This document shows, piece after piece, positions 44,327 through 53,085 of a DNA stretch of 64,000 nt. The position numbers and the translations under genes were made by a program. The stretch covers positions 1 through 64,000 of the forward strand of contig CBDDBN010000006.1 in the NCBI GenBank assembly GCA_965225735.1. The letters are read 5' to 3'. Under the pieces are notes generated by a model. That model was not told the origin of the DNA and ran no database searches. It saw only the letters and a list, made by a program, of their open reading frames with translations. The stretch comes from Denitrobaculum sp965225735 (GTDB taxonomy: Bacteria; Pseudomonadota; Alphaproteobacteria; Kiloniellales; Kiloniellaceae). Each line of letters opens with the position of its first letter. Position 1 is the first letter of the stretch.

Positions 44327-44917
44327 TCACCGGTCCGACGCGCGTGATTTCCGACGATAGAATCCCATCGTCACGCCATTTGCCGTTCTGTCCGCTTTGA
44401 TAAGGGTCAGTCCGCCAGGCTGCGCGCCTTCCCCGAACAAGCGTTTTCCCGCGCCAACCAGAACCGGAAAGGTCCAAAGGCGGAACTCGTCGATCAGATC
44501 CTTGGCGAGAAGCGTCTGAATCAGTTGCCAGCTGCCGTGAACCTGCAGCAGGGGTCCTTCCTGCTGCTTGAGGGCCGCAACCTCCTCGACAAGGCTTCCG
44601 CGCAGGGCCACCGAATTGTTCCAGTCAAGAGCGGGCAAACTCGAGGTCGCCACATACTTCCGTGCGGCGTTCATGGGGTTCGCATCGCCGGCGGGCGCGA
44701 AATGCGGCGCGAAGAGCTGATAGGTTTTGCGGCCGAGCAGCAGGTCATAGGGTTCGGCCATAGCCTCCTTCTGAACCTGCGCCATCACCTCTTCCCAGTA
44801 GGGGTCCGCCCAGCCGCCCCGGGCGAAGCCGCCCGAGGTGTCTTCCTCCGGCATCTTGGGCGCCTGCATGACGCCATCGAGCGTTTGAAAGGTCAGGATC
44901 GCGAGTTCCCGTTTCAT
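44327..44917 (-). CDS. Dihydrofolate reductase-like (RibD C-terminal) family protein
   Basis: 196 residues from ATG at 44917 (GGAGAGCAGGTG upstream). The fold is that of the RibD reductase/DHFR superfamily: MKRELAILTFQTLDGVMQAP, LLLGRKTYQLFAPHFA, KYVATSS, QEGPLLQVHGSWQLIQTLLAKDLIDEFRLWTFPVLVGAGKRLFGEG. Members bind NADPH; those of this small subgroup (YyaP/YwjB-like) lack a proven substrate. It ends an operon with the ArsR and SRPBCC genes. Confidence 0.82.
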   Translation of the reverse strand: MKRELAILTFQTLDGVMQAPKMPEEDTSGGFARGGWADPYWEEVMAQVQKEAMAEPYDLLLGRKTYQLFAPHFAPAGDANPMNAARKYVATSSLPALDWNNSVALRGSLVEEVAALKQQEGPLLQVHGSWQLIQTLLAKDLIDEFRLWTFPVLVGAGKRLFGEGAQPGGLTLIKADRTANGVTMGFYRRKSRASDR

Positions 44918-44973
44918 CACCTGCTCTCCCTTGTTGACGTTGATAGATGGCCGGCACGAACTGGCAGCAGGAT

Positions 44974-45456
44974 TCACGTTTCTGCTTGGCTCAGAGCGCG
45001 CGCCAAGCGTTCCAGGCTTTGCACACCGCCTTCGCCTGCGCCCAATTCCCGCGCGTGCTCCGCCGCCGCAATCGTGGGAAAAATCATGCGCAGGGTGAGC
45101 ACCGTTCCACCCTCCGCTTCCTCAAAGGTGACGGAGAATTCACAAGTCAGATGCGGGTCGTCGGCCTTGCCGCCGACATGGGAAAATATCAGGCGCTCAG
45201 GGGCGAGGACTTCGCGGTAGACGCCCCGACCCGGATAATCCATGCCGTCCGGCCCATGCATGACATAGTCCCAGAGGCCGCCCACCTTGATCTCCATGAC
45301 GCGGGTCGTGGTGGTGAAACCTTCCGGCCCCCACCAGTGACCGACATGCCGCGGGTCGGTCCAGACCGCGAAGACGAGCTCGCGGGGCGCGTCGTAGCGG
45401 CGCGTGAAGATGAGAGTATCGCCTTGGTCATTTGCGGCGCTTTGTCTTGCGGCCAC
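44974..45456 (-). CDS. SRPBCC (AHSA1) domain protein
   Basis: 160 residues from GTG at 45456, supported by GGAGCGGGG just upstream and by overlap with the ArsR gene stop. AHSA1/START-like: LIFTRRYDAPRELVFAVWTDPRHVGHWWGPEGFTTTTRVMEIKVGGLWDYVMHGPDG, FEEAEGGTVLTLRMIF, ARELGAGEGGVQSLERLARALSQ. These proteins bind hydrophobic ligands in a beta-barrel pocket; in ArsR-SRPBCC pairs the ligand is unknown. Cytosolic. Confidence 0.85.
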   Translation of the reverse strand: MAARQSAANDQGDTLIFTRRYDAPRELVFAVWTDPRHVGHWWGPEGFTTTTRVMEIKVGGLWDYVMHGPDGMDYPGRGVYREVLAPERLIFSHVGGKADDPHLTCEFSVTFEEAEGGTVLTLRMIFPTIAAAEHARELGAGEGGVQSLERLARALSQAET

Positions 45457-45811
45457 GGCCCCGCTCCCCTTCCTGCGACTGTAGCGCATGCAGATAGCCG
45501 TCCAGGCGGTCCAGGCTTTCCTCCCAGTCCTTGCGGTAATCCTCGAGCCAGTCCGAGACCGCCTTGAGCGGCGCCGCCTGCAGCCGGCAGGGCCGCCGCT
45601 GCGCCTCCCGGCTGCGCTCCACAAGGCCGGCTTTCTCCAGCACCTTGAGGTGTTTCGTGATGGCCGGCATGGTCATGTCGAAGGGCGACGCCAGTTCGGT
45701 GACGGTCCGTTCGCCCGAAGCCAGCTGCGCCAGAATCGCGCGCCGCGTAGGATCCGCCAGGGCGGAGAGTGTCAGGTCGAGTTGGTTCGATCCCATAGGG
45801 TTGGTCGCCAT
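45428..45811 (-). CDS. ArsR-family winged-helix regulator
   Basis: 127 residues. LTLSALADPTRRAILAQLASGERTVTELASPFDMTMPAITKHLKVLEKAGLVERSREAQRRPCRLQ is the ArsR DNA-binding domain of the non-metal, SRPBCC-linked subgroup: no metal-binding Cys pair is seen. The C terminus is basic (GERGRGRKTKRRK) and its stop overlaps the SRPBCC gene. The perfect 24-bp palindrome at 45829-45852 just upstream is its likely operator. Confidence 0.88.
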   Translation of the reverse strand: MATNPMGSNQLDLTLSALADPTRRAILAQLASGERTVTELASPFDMTMPAITKHLKVLEKAGLVERSREAQRRPCRLQAAPLKAVSDWLEDYRKDWEESLDRLDGYLHALQSQEGERGRGRKTKRRK

Positions 45812-45828
45812 TTAATTTTACCATTCAG

Positions 45829-45852
45829 TTATTTTACTAATTAGTAAAATAA
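45829..45852. promoter_or_regulatory. Perfect 24-bp palindrome, likely ArsR operator
   Basis: The half-site TTATTTTACTAA is followed directly by its exact complement. A partial copy of the half-site (ATTTTACCA) lies nearer the gene at about 45815-45823. It starts 18 bases upstream of the ArsR start codon and probably covers its promoter. Confidence 0.7.
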
Positions 45853-45969
45853 TGTCCTAAGAACGTCAAGAGCGTGCTTGAGTCGAGGGTTGACGCTGGA
45901 TTTTCTTTTGGGTCTGCCGAACAAACAGCGCTGTGCGTCAGAACGATTGGCGATCAAGCCGACATAATA

Positions 45970-46488
45970 TTAACGCGGCTTCCGAAAAGAGGCCCATTCG
46001 CGCGCTTGTTCATCATCGAGGCCACCGGCTTCGGCGTTCCACCAGAGCTCGCCATGCTTCAATCGCGCGAAATCGGAGAAGAGCTCCCCAAGCAGATTGA
46101 CTTTGGCGGCCTCCGTCTTGATGCAAAAATCGGTCACCGCGCGATCTGGGAGCTCGAGATTGTTATTGAAGCGGAGCTGGATGGCACAGTGGCCAAGACT
46201 GTCAGAAACGAAAACTCGAAATGAAGAAAAGCCATCTCCAAGATCGGCCTGATAGTCAGAACCAAGAGTCCATAGGAACTCATCATTGCGGTCACTAGGA
46301 AAGACAGCCAGCGCCTTAGCCGCTCGCCGGAGGTGATCGACATTGCAATAGAACTCGTGCGCCCCGGACTGCTGCCCATTGCTGGCAAAAATCTCTAAAT
46401 TCAGGAAATCTGGTTCACTCAGGCAGTATCTGACGATCCGGAGGGATGCTTTCGACGAAGGCTCACCGCCGGGATATGAGAAAGACAT
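45970..46488 (-). CDS. Hypothetical protein, acidic, immunity-like
   Basis: About 172 residues from ATG at 46488 (MSFSYPGGEPSSK; AGGGAGCTT upstream). Recognisable pattern EFLWTLGSDYQADLGDGFSSFRVFVSDSLGHCAIQLRFNNNLELPDRAVTDFCIKTEAAKVNLLGELFSDF, as seen in a group of small hypothetical proteins with an E-x-x-W-x-L-G-S core. No function known. It follows the MmcQ/YjbR gene by 7 bases and the minus-strand reading has cleaner composition than the overlapping plus-strand frame. Confidence 0.65.
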   Translation of the reverse strand: MSFSYPGGEPSSKASLRIVRYCLSEPDFLNLEIFASNGQQSGAHEFYCNVDHLRRAAKALAVFPSDRNDEFLWTLGSDYQADLGDGFSSFRVFVSDSLGHCAIQLRFNNNLELPDRAVTDFCIKTEAAKVNLLGELFSDFARLKHGELWWNAEAGGLDDEQAREWASFRKPR

Positions 46489-46495
46489 AAGCTCC

Positions 46496-46858
46496 CTACC
46501 CCTCAATCAACCCCAGTTCCCGCTGCTTATTTTTCGACAGCCCTTGGGAGACGATCTTGTGCGACTGTCGCAGATAGTCTTTGAGGTCGTCATCAGAAAG
46601 GCCCGGCGGGGCGTAATCCTGGATCCATTTCATACCGCGCGAGGCCAGATAGGGCGCAGGGCGCAGACCCGGCTGGTCCTTCAGGATCTCGTAGGAAAGC
46701 TCGCTGGTCTTGAAGGTGAAGCCCGGCTGGTCGTCGCCCCAACCGCCGATGGCAAAGACCTTACCACCCACCTTCCAAACCTGCGCCCCGCCCCACTGCA
46801 CCACGTGGGTGGTTGCGGGCAGGGAAGCGCAAAAGGCGTTGAATTCCTCGTAGGTCAT
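46496..46858 (-). CDS. MmcQ/YjbR-family protein
   Basis: 120 residues. MTYEEFNAFCASLPATTHVVQWGGAQVWKVGGKVFAIGG and FKTSELSYEILKDQPGLRPAPYLASRGMKWIQ are the typical MmcQ/YjbR double-wing fold with CyaY-like shape. DNA-binding has been suggested for the family; function unproven. Read with the hypothetical gene downstream. Confidence 0.85.
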   Translation of the reverse strand: MTYEEFNAFCASLPATTHVVQWGGAQVWKVGGKVFAIGGWGDDQPGFTFKTSELSYEILKDQPGLRPAPYLASRGMKWIQDYAPPGLSDDDLKDYLRQSHKIVSQGLSKNKQRELGLIEG

Positions 46859-47168
46859 TTCGCGGAGAACCCTATTAACAAGACGGCAAGGTAAGTAATG
46901 CAGGGCACGGGCGTGCCCTCATGGCATTTGCTACAGCATCCAGCCCAACTTAGCAGAGGTCAGTGATTCCCACCAAGCATCGCAAAGCACTTGGATATCG
47001 ACGCAGATCGGATTCCTCATGGGACCATTGTGATGGAAAGGATTCGGAATCGCGCTGGCGATTTCGAACGGCAGTGTTTTCCCTCACCGCCCGTCAACAT
47101 TCGGCTGGACAAACGCGGCGGGATGGCGACCCTAAAGCAGCAAAGTTACAGACGGGGGAGTGCGCCGC
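46859..47168. other. Intergenic region upstream of the thioesterase gene
   Basis: About 310 bases between oppositely read genes. It should hold both promoters. I see no supported small gene, repeat or RNA element here. GGGGGAG at about 47154-47160 is the ribosome site for the thioesterase. Confidence 0.4.
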
Positions 47169-47618
47169 ATGATCATGTATTCACGGGAGCTGACGGTGGC
47201 CTGGGGGGAGTCGGATCCCTTTGGGCTGGTCTACTATCCCATGATGTTCACCTGGTTCAACGAGACCGAACACGAGCTGCTGCGCGCCCTGGGCTTCCCG
47301 ACCAACAAGCTGATCAAAGAGGACCGGACGGCCTTCGTGATGGGCGACGTGCACTTCCGCTTCGTGGGGCCGGCGGCATACGGCGACAAGGTGCGCACCA
47401 TGATCCGGCTGGCCAAGATGGGCACCTCCTCCCTGCACTGGGATTGCAAGGCGGTGCAGGCTTCCGACGGCGCTGTCATCACCGAAGGCCGGGCCGTGCG
47501 GATCCATGCGCAGATCCAGGAAGACGGAAATCTGAAGGCCATCCCGATCCCCGATTACATCCGCAATGCGCTCAGCGAACCGGGAAGCCTGATCGATTTA
47601 CCGGAAAGCGATTTCTGA
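47169..47618 (+). CDS. Acyl-CoA thioesterase, 4-hydroxybenzoyl-CoA thioesterase/YbgC type
   Basis: About 149 residues from ATG at 47169 (GGGGGAG 8 bases upstream). Hotdog fold: LTVAWGESDPFGLVYYPMMFTWFNETEHELLRALG carries the catalytic Asp of the 4HBT motif (D-P-F-G-x-V-Y), followed by DVHFRFVGPAAYGDKVRTMIR. It hydrolyses an acyl- or aryl-CoA thioester. Stand-alone in this window. Confidence 0.85.
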   Translation: MIMYSRELTVAWGESDPFGLVYYPMMFTWFNETEHELLRALGFPTNKLIKEDRTAFVMGDVHFRFVGPAAYGDKVRTMIRLAKMGTSSLHWDCKAVQASDGAVITEGRAVRIHAQIQEDGNLKAIPIPDYIRNALSEPGSLIDLPESDF

Positions 47619-47813
47619 GAAATTAGGTTATCGAAGATATTTAGAATCATGTTTTTAATAGAAATTATGTGAATCTGATCAAATAAACTTCATGGTTCTA
47701 CCGTTATAGTTTCTAAATTTCCTATGCGGTATTTGGAATTCGAAACACGAAATTTATTAAACCGATCAGTCGGATCACGAAGATAAATCGGTACCTTCAC
47801 ACTAAGGATGTCC

Positions 47814-48482
47814 ATGGATTTGCTCACCACGCTGTCGCTCATAATCTTCGTCAATCTCGCAGGCTGGATTACGCCAGGACCGAACATGTTTGCGGTGATC
47901 AGCGCGTCCCTCTTGGGTGGCCGGCGCAGCGGTGTGATGACAGGGCTCGGCCTCTCCACCGGCGCGGTGATTTGGACTCTGCTTGCGGTTCTGGGTGTCG
48001 CGACGCTGTTCGAGCTTTTCCCGGCCTTCGTGTTCTGGCTGCGCATGGCCGGCGGCGCCTACCTGATCTGGCTGGGCGTAAAGGCTTTGCGTAGCGCCTG
48101 GGATATGGGCAGCGACGACAGGATGAAACAAGCGGATTTCAATGCAGCCGCATCCCCTGCGGCACAAAGCTGCTACGGGTTACGGCAAGCTTATCTGACG
48201 GGACTTCTCGTCAGCCTGACCAACCCGAAGGCCGCCTTTTTCTTCGGCTCGATTCTGACCGCCTTCGTGCCAGCCAATGCCTCTCCTAGCCTGCTCGGCG
48301 GGATCGTTGTGCTCTGCGGCGCGCTCGCGGTGATTTGCCATTCCATCACGGCCACGGTCTTTTCGACCGAGATCGTCGTCCGCAGTTTTCTGCGCGCCCG
48401 GCGGATCATCACAGCCGCCTTCGGATTCGTCTTCGCCGGCTTAGGTCTGGGTGTGGCCTATGACGCGATGCGGCGACTTTGA
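47814..48482 (+). CDS. LysE/RhtB-family amino acid exporter
   Basis: About 222 residues from ATG at 47814 (AAGG 6 bases upstream; an ATG two codons earlier is badly spaced). Six hydrophobic segments and the family marks WITPGPNMFAVISASLLGGRRSGVMTGLGLSTGA and GAYLIWLGVKALRS, then YLTGLLVSLTNPKAAFFFGSIL. It exports amino acids or related compounds. A 190-base AT-rich stretch upstream may hold its promoter. Confidence 0.88.
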   Translation: MDLLTTLSLIIFVNLAGWITPGPNMFAVISASLLGGRRSGVMTGLGLSTGAVIWTLLAVLGVATLFELFPAFVFWLRMAGGAYLIWLGVKALRSAWDMGSDDRMKQADFNAAASPAAQSCYGLRQAYLTGLLVSLTNPKAAFFFGSILTAFVPANASPSLLGGIVVLCGALAVICHSITATVFSTEIVVRSFLRARRIITAAFGFVFAGLGLGVAYDAMRRL

Positions 48483-48546
48483 CGTCCACAGGAACCCGAC
48501 TGCCTATAACAGCCCCGGTGCCTGTCACCATAGAGAGGAATGAGGA

Positions 48547-49743
48547 TCACACACTGTCCGACAGGGCAGCCGTGAAAACATCGACGACTCCATCGAAGCC
48601 TTTCAGTTCTTCCCGACCGACCTGCCTTGAGGGCAACGCGAGATAGCGGGCGAAATCACCGGAATAGAGAAGCGTCTCTCCCAACTGACTGCAGAGTCCT
48701 TCGATCCGCGCGGCGAGGTTCACGGCCTGTCCAAGGACGGTGAAGTCGATCCTGGTTTCAGAACCGATGTTGCCATACAGCACCTCACCGAAATGCAGGC
48801 CGAGACCGAAGTCGGCACCCAATTCAGGTTCGGCTTCTGCCGCGTTCTGCAGGGCCTGCCGTGCCGCCGCCAGGGCGTTGCCGCAGGCCTGCGCCGCATC
48901 CCCGTCATCACCGATCGGAAAGATGGCCAGCAAACCGTCGCCCAGGAATTTCAAGACCTCGCCGCCATTAGCCTCGACGGCTGTGACAACGATCTCGAAG
49001 TAACGATTGGCAAGCGCCAGCGCTGCTCCGGCCGGCAGACGGTTGTTCAGAACGGTCCAGCCGCGAATATCGCTGATCAGAATGGCGGCGTCGATCTTCT
49101 CGATGTTGCCGCGGGTGATCTGGCCTTCCAGCACCCGCCGGCCGGTTCTGGGACCCAGATAAGCTTCGGCAACGGCAAGCCCCACGTCGCGGTTGGCAAA
49201 GACTTCGATGATGGGTGCGAGCAAGGCCGCGAGCTTCAGATAGCCTGTGATGTCACCGTCGGAAAAGCCGTCCGTGGCATCGCTGACGAGAACAAGGACG
49301 GCGGAGCGGCCGCTGGCCTGACGCATCGGAATCCCGAAATAATCCGTCGCGCCACGCGCCACCAAATCGTGGAGGATGGAATGGTCTTCCCCCGTCAGAG
49401 CCTGCCGCAGGTCCTTGCGGAAAGGCGCGCCCGTCTCGGCGATGACGGCCAGGGGACTGCCGATGTAGCCGGATCGCCCCTCGAGCCCGTGTGCCACCGT
49501 CATCCCAATTGGCGTCCCGCCGTCACGCTCCCAGATAGCGGTCAGGCCCGCGACCAGAGGATGCAGCGTGCGCATGGAAATCCGCAACCGCCAGAGATCG
49601 GCCCCCGCCGCGGCGAGCCGATTGCCGAGCACCGCCGTAAGCTGTTCGAGGTCGGGGAGGAAACGCCCCTCCTCTAACAGCCAGTCCGTGATGCCCTGCA
49701 GGTTCCAGTCCGGGGCAGCGCTACTGTCGGATGAGTCCGTCAT
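48547..49743 (-). CDS. Class III adenylate/guanylate cyclase, paralogue
   Basis: 398 residues, same plan as the cyclase at 10902-12167: an N-terminal sensor region (WLLEEGRFLPDLEQLTAVLGNRL, ISMRTLHPLVAGLTAIWERDGG) and a C-terminal catalytic domain. Catalytic elements: LISDIRGWTVLNNRL, LKFLGDGLLAIF, DFTVLGQAVNLAARI. Both metal Asp residues, base-selecting Lys and Thr, and the Asn/Arg pair are kept, so ATP to cAMP is predicted. The N-terminal regions of the two paralogues share R-x-x-x-x-M-x-T-L-H-P and may sense a related signal. Confidence 0.85.
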   Translation of the reverse strand: MTDSSDSSAAPDWNLQGITDWLLEEGRFLPDLEQLTAVLGNRLAAAGADLWRLRISMRTLHPLVAGLTAIWERDGGTPIGMTVAHGLEGRSGYIGSPLAVIAETGAPFRKDLRQALTGEDHSILHDLVARGATDYFGIPMRQASGRSAVLVLVSDATDGFSDGDITGYLKLAALLAPIIEVFANRDVGLAVAEAYLGPRTGRRVLEGQITRGNIEKIDAAILISDIRGWTVLNNRLPAGAALALANRYFEIVVTAVEANGGEVLKFLGDGLLAIFPIGDDGDAAQACGNALAAARQALQNAAEAEPELGADFGLGLHFGEVLYGNIGSETRIDFTVLGQAVNLAARIEGLCSQLGETLLYSGDFARYLALPSRQVGREELKGFDGVVDVFTAALSDSV

Positions 49744-49825
49744 AAGGCCCGGGTTTCCTTTTCCAAGGCGTGATTAGAGCACGGCGTGAAAGATATCAGT
49801 GCTCCAGCAAAGAACCAATCGGGGC

Positions 49826-51130
49826 CTAAACCGGCTCCGGCGCGCACCACTGGTCGATATCGTCGCTCTCGCCGATCAGGGCAAGGCCATGTGCGATGGA
49901 GACCAGTTCGTCACCAGTCTCGATCTTCTCCGCGCCGAAACTTTCTTCGAACATACGGCGCACGGCGGGCACGAAAGAACTGCCGCCGGTCAGAAAGACC
50001 TTGTCGACTTCGCCGGCCTTCAGATTCGCCTGGCGCAAAGCGTCTTCGACGGCGCTCTCCATCTTCTTCAGGTCCTCTGCGATCCAGGCTTCGAAATCGG
50101 CGCGGCGAAGATCACTCTGCAGGTCGAAGCTTTCGCTCGCGAAACGGAACTCCGTTTCCTCGCTGTCCGACAAGCGGGCCTTGGCTTCGGACACCGCCTT
50201 ATAGAGCGCATACCCCAGATCGCCCTCCACCAGATCGATGAAGGCCTGCAGACGTTCTGGCGCGGTGCTGGCGGCCTGGAGCTTCTTGAATTCCCGAAAA
50301 TCCCGCGAGGTCTTCATGACGGAGAGTTCGCTCCAGCGCGCGAAGGTCGAGAAGAAGCGGTTCGGCATCAGGAGTTCCTGGCTGGTGGAGCGATAGGTGG
50401 TGCCTTTGCCGAGCTGGGGCGAGACCAGCTTGTCGATGATGTGAAAGTCGAAGGTATCGCCCGCAACGCCAACACCGGAGGAGGCCAGCGCTTGCGTAGC
50501 CAGCCGGCCCGCTTCCCGCTCGAACCGCATGATGGAAAAGTCGCTGGTGCCGCCGCCGAAGTCGGCAACCAGGACCGTGGCGTCCTGGTCCAGACGCTGG
50601 GCAAAGAAGAAGGCGGCAGCCACCGGCTCATAAACAAAGCGGATATCGACCGTCCCGAAGCGCTTCAGCGCCGCGCGGTAGCGTGCGAGCGCCAGCGCCG
50701 GGTCCGGATTGGCACCGGCGAAGGCCACCGGCCGCCCCACCACCAGCCGCTCTGGAACATCCGCGATCTGACCGTCGGCGCGCGCACGGAGCAACCGCAG
50801 GAAGTTGGCCATCAGGTCTTCGAAGGTCAGACGCTTGCCATAGATGCGGGTATCGTTGAACAGGGGACTGGCCGCGAAGGATTTTAGCGACTGCAGGAAG
50901 CGGCATTCACCGGGGTTCTCGATGAAATAATCGATGGCCCAGGGCCCGGCATCCGACTCAAGGGGACTATGGGGCCCGCTTTCATCGCTCCAGAAGCAGA
51001 GAACCGTCCGAAAGGCCGAGATCGGCCCTGCCCTGTGGTCGAAAACCAGGGGCGCGGCGCGACCGGCGCTTTCGGGCAATGCAACGACGCTGTTGGTGGT
51101 GCCGAAATCGAGACCGAGACTGGACGCCAT
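49826..51130 (-). CDS. Hsp70-family protein, YegD-like, without substrate domain
   Basis: 434 residues. Actin-like ATPase: LGLDFGTTNSVVAL (phosphate 1), YEPVAAAFFF, VLVADFGGGTSDFSI (phosphate 2) and KVFLTGGSSFVPAVRRMFEESF (adenosine). The C-terminal peptide-binding domain of DnaK is absent, as in YegD. Such short Hsp70s are cytosolic with uncertain clients. Stand-alone; no dnaJ or grpE nearby. Confidence 0.85.
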   Translation of the reverse strand: MASSLGLDFGTTNSVVALPESAGRAAPLVFDHRAGPISAFRTVLCFWSDESGPHSPLESDAGPWAIDYFIENPGECRFLQSLKSFAASPLFNDTRIYGKRLTFEDLMANFLRLLRARADGQIADVPERLVVGRPVAFAGANPDPALALARYRAALKRFGTVDIRFVYEPVAAAFFFAQRLDQDATVLVADFGGGTSDFSIMRFEREAGRLATQALASSGVGVAGDTFDFHIIDKLVSPQLGKGTTYRSTSQELLMPNRFFSTFARWSELSVMKTSRDFREFKKLQAASTAPERLQAFIDLVEGDLGYALYKAVSEAKARLSDSEETEFRFASESFDLQSDLRRADFEAWIAEDLKKMESAVEDALRQANLKAGEVDKVFLTGGSSFVPAVRRMFEESFGAEKIETGDELVSIAHGLALIGESDDIDQWCAPEPV

Positions 51131-51336
51131 ACTGCTTCTCTCCCTACAGGAAACCCGCCTCTCGAACAGCGCAAACCATAGGCAGCAGACCGCAAAGGCA
51201 TCACCGCATGCGAAACGTCGCAGCCGGCGTCATGCCTCTGGCGGGCGCTGCGTGGTGCGCGGCACAGCAGGATCGGGTTTGTGGATTGAAAAGGGCCGGT
51301 GGTGTCTCACATTACCGGCGGCGACTCAAGGATAAG

Positions 51337-52242
51337 TTATGCCGCTTTATGAACGTCCTGCTTGGCCAGGTCGATGAAGGCCCGCAGACGCGCGGGCATA
51401 TGGCGTTTGCTGAGATAGTTGATGCTATAGCGTTGCAGCGGGGACGCCATCCCCTTCAGAACGGGGATAAGACGCCCCTCGGCCAGCAGTGGGGCGGCCG
51501 CCTGAGCATAGAGGTAGGTCAAGCCCAGACCGGCTGCCGCAAAGGACAGCAGGGCTGCGACTTCGTTCACCACCATACGCGGCCGGGGCATAACCGCGTA
51601 AGGACCGTCCGGACCCTCGAAGTTCCAGGGCGCCAGTTGCGCTCCATCGGCGAAAGCGAAACAGATCCCGTCGTGCGCAGTGAGATCGCCCGGCGTTTCC
51701 GGCACCCCTCTTTCCTCCAGATAGCCAGGTGCCGCAACGACCGCCATCTGAAGGACCGGTCCGATAGCGACTGCATGGGTATCCTGCTCCAGCAGGGTGC
51801 TGGACCGGATGGCCGCATCGATCCCCGACGACACCAGGTCCGACTTCCGGTCCTCGTAGTGCACTTCAACCCGCACCTGCGGATAGCGCCGCGCATAGCG
51901 TGCGATCACATCGTCGAGGAAGAGCGCGCCGCTGCTGCGTGGCGCCGAAAGCTTCAAGGTGCCGGACACCGCATCCCGCTCGTCATCCAGCTCGCGCACC
52001 GCGCTCTCAAGATCAGTGATCGCCGGAAGACTGCGCCGGTAGAGCTTCTCGCCCGCCGAGGTCAGCGCGATACGGCGGGTCGTGCGCTCGAACAAGCGGA
52101 CGCCTAGACGGTCTTCGAAGCGCTGCACCGCCTCGCTGACCGAACCTGGCCCCAGCTTGAGGCGCTCGGCCGCCGCCCGAAAGCCGCCGCAGCGGGCAAC
52201 CTCGACGAAGACGGTCATATCGCTTAGCTGGGTGCGTTGCAT
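51337..52242 (-). CDS. LysR-family transcriptional regulator
   Basis: 301 residues. N-terminal winged helix MTVFVEVARCGGFRAAAERLKLGPGSVSEAVQRFEDRLGVRLFERTTRRIALTSAGEKLYRRS; C-terminal ligand domain DDVIARYARRYPQVRVEVHYEDRKSDLVSSGIDAAIR. It sits divergently from the Dabb/ABM-like gene at 52379 across 136 AT-rich bases (ATTTATCTAACAAAT resembles a T-N11-A site), and so probably controls it and the NTF2-like genes beyond. Confidence 0.87.
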   Translation of the reverse strand: MQRTQLSDMTVFVEVARCGGFRAAAERLKLGPGSVSEAVQRFEDRLGVRLFERTTRRIALTSAGEKLYRRSLPAITDLESAVRELDDERDAVSGTLKLSAPRSSGALFLDDVIARYARRYPQVRVEVHYEDRKSDLVSSGIDAAIRSSTLLEQDTHAVAIGPVLQMAVVAAPGYLEERGVPETPGDLTAHDGICFAFADGAQLAPWNFEGPDGPYAVMPRPRMVVNEVAALLSFAAAGLGLTYLYAQAAAPLLAEGRLIPVLKGMASPLQRYSINYLSKRHMPARLRAFIDLAKQDVHKAA

Positions 52243-52378
52243 TGTTTTATTTATCGATCAATCTGTTCTAAATAACCTCTATTTATCTAACAAATAACGC
52301 ACCCTACCTTTGTCTTCAATGGAAATGGCGAAGGGCTTCGCCGAAACCGAAGGAACCACTTTGCCGAAAGGAACGCGG

Positions 52379-52690
52379 ATGGTCGCAATGACTGAGATAT
52401 TCGTCCTGAAGATGAAGGACCCCGAGCGGGCCGATGCGATCCGCGAACGGGCACGGACGGACTTCCTGAGCATCGAGGGCGTCGAGTCCTGGAAGACCTA
52501 TGTCACCATTCACCCCGACAAACCGACTCTTTACTCCGAGATCTTCACCTTCCCGGACCTGGAAGTCGCACGCAAGATCACGCCTCTCTTCTCCGAACGA
52601 GAAGCGACCAAGGCCTTTCTGGAGGAAATCGAGGAGATCGTGGTCGGGCAGTATTTCATCGAACATAAACCCAAAGGAGAAGCGGCATGA
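52379..52690 (+). CDS. Small ferredoxin-like dimeric alpha-beta barrel protein (ABM/Dabb-like)
   Basis: About 103 residues from ATG at 52379 (AAAGGAA upstream); ATG at 52388 is possible. MTEIFVLKMKDPERADAIRERARTDFLSIEGVESWKTYVTIHPDKPTLYSEIFTFPDLEVARKITPLFSE fits the alpha-beta barrel of antibiotic-monooxygenase-like or stress-response proteins, but catalytic residues are not diagnostic. Its stop overlaps the NTF2-like gene (ATGA). Divergent from the LysR gene. Confidence 0.6.
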   Translation: MVAMTEIFVLKMKDPERADAIRERARTDFLSIEGVESWKTYVTIHPDKPTLYSEIFTFPDLEVARKITPLFSEREATKAFLEEIEEIVVGQYFIEHKPKGEAA

Positions 52691-53067
52691 GCGATGCCGA
52701 AGCTGTCCGCGCGGTGATCGACCGCTGGATGACCTGTCTGGATGCAGGCGATCTCGAAGGTATGCTGGAGACCTGCGACCCGGAAGCGGTGGTCGCCAAT
52801 GAACGCCAGCCAACGACCTTAGGGATCGAGGCGATCCGGGAGAAGTATGGACCAGGGATCGCCGCTGCCAAGACCCGGTCGAGCTTTGAGGCCGAGCATA
52901 TCCTGGTCCGTGGCGACTTCGCCCTGGCCGTCGGCCAATTTCGAGTCGACGCCACGGATAATGCGACCGGCGAAACGCGCAGCGCGCAAGGGCGTCTCGC
53001 ACTCAACTACGTACGCCACGCTGACGGCAGCTGGAAAATGCTGTTCGATATGGACAACAATGCCTAG
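52687..53067 (+). CDS. NTF2-like / SnoaL-type small protein
   Basis: 126 residues. EAVRAVIDRWMTCLDAGDLEGMLETCDPEAVVANE and the end NYVRHADGSWKMLFDMDNNA are the DUF4440/SnoaL fold, a cone-shaped pocket used by hydrolases, isomerases or binding proteins. No function can be assigned. Coupled to the gene before it by a 4-base overlap. Confidence 0.78.
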   Translation: MSDAEAVRAVIDRWMTCLDAGDLEGMLETCDPEAVVANERQPTTLGIEAIREKYGPGIAAAKTRSSFEAEHILVRGDFALAVGQFRVDATDNATGETRSAQGRLALNYVRHADGSWKMLFDMDNNA

Positions 53068-53085
53068 AAGACGGCTGAGAAAGAT

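Noticed and set aside
43922..44347. 141-codon plus-strand frame upstream of phoX
   Set aside because: No family likeness, odd composition and no ribosome site; it overlaps the end of the DHFR-like gene.
45874..46224. Plus-strand 116-codon frame
   Set aside because: It is the antisense of a better supported minus-strand gene with a ribosome site and family-like pattern.
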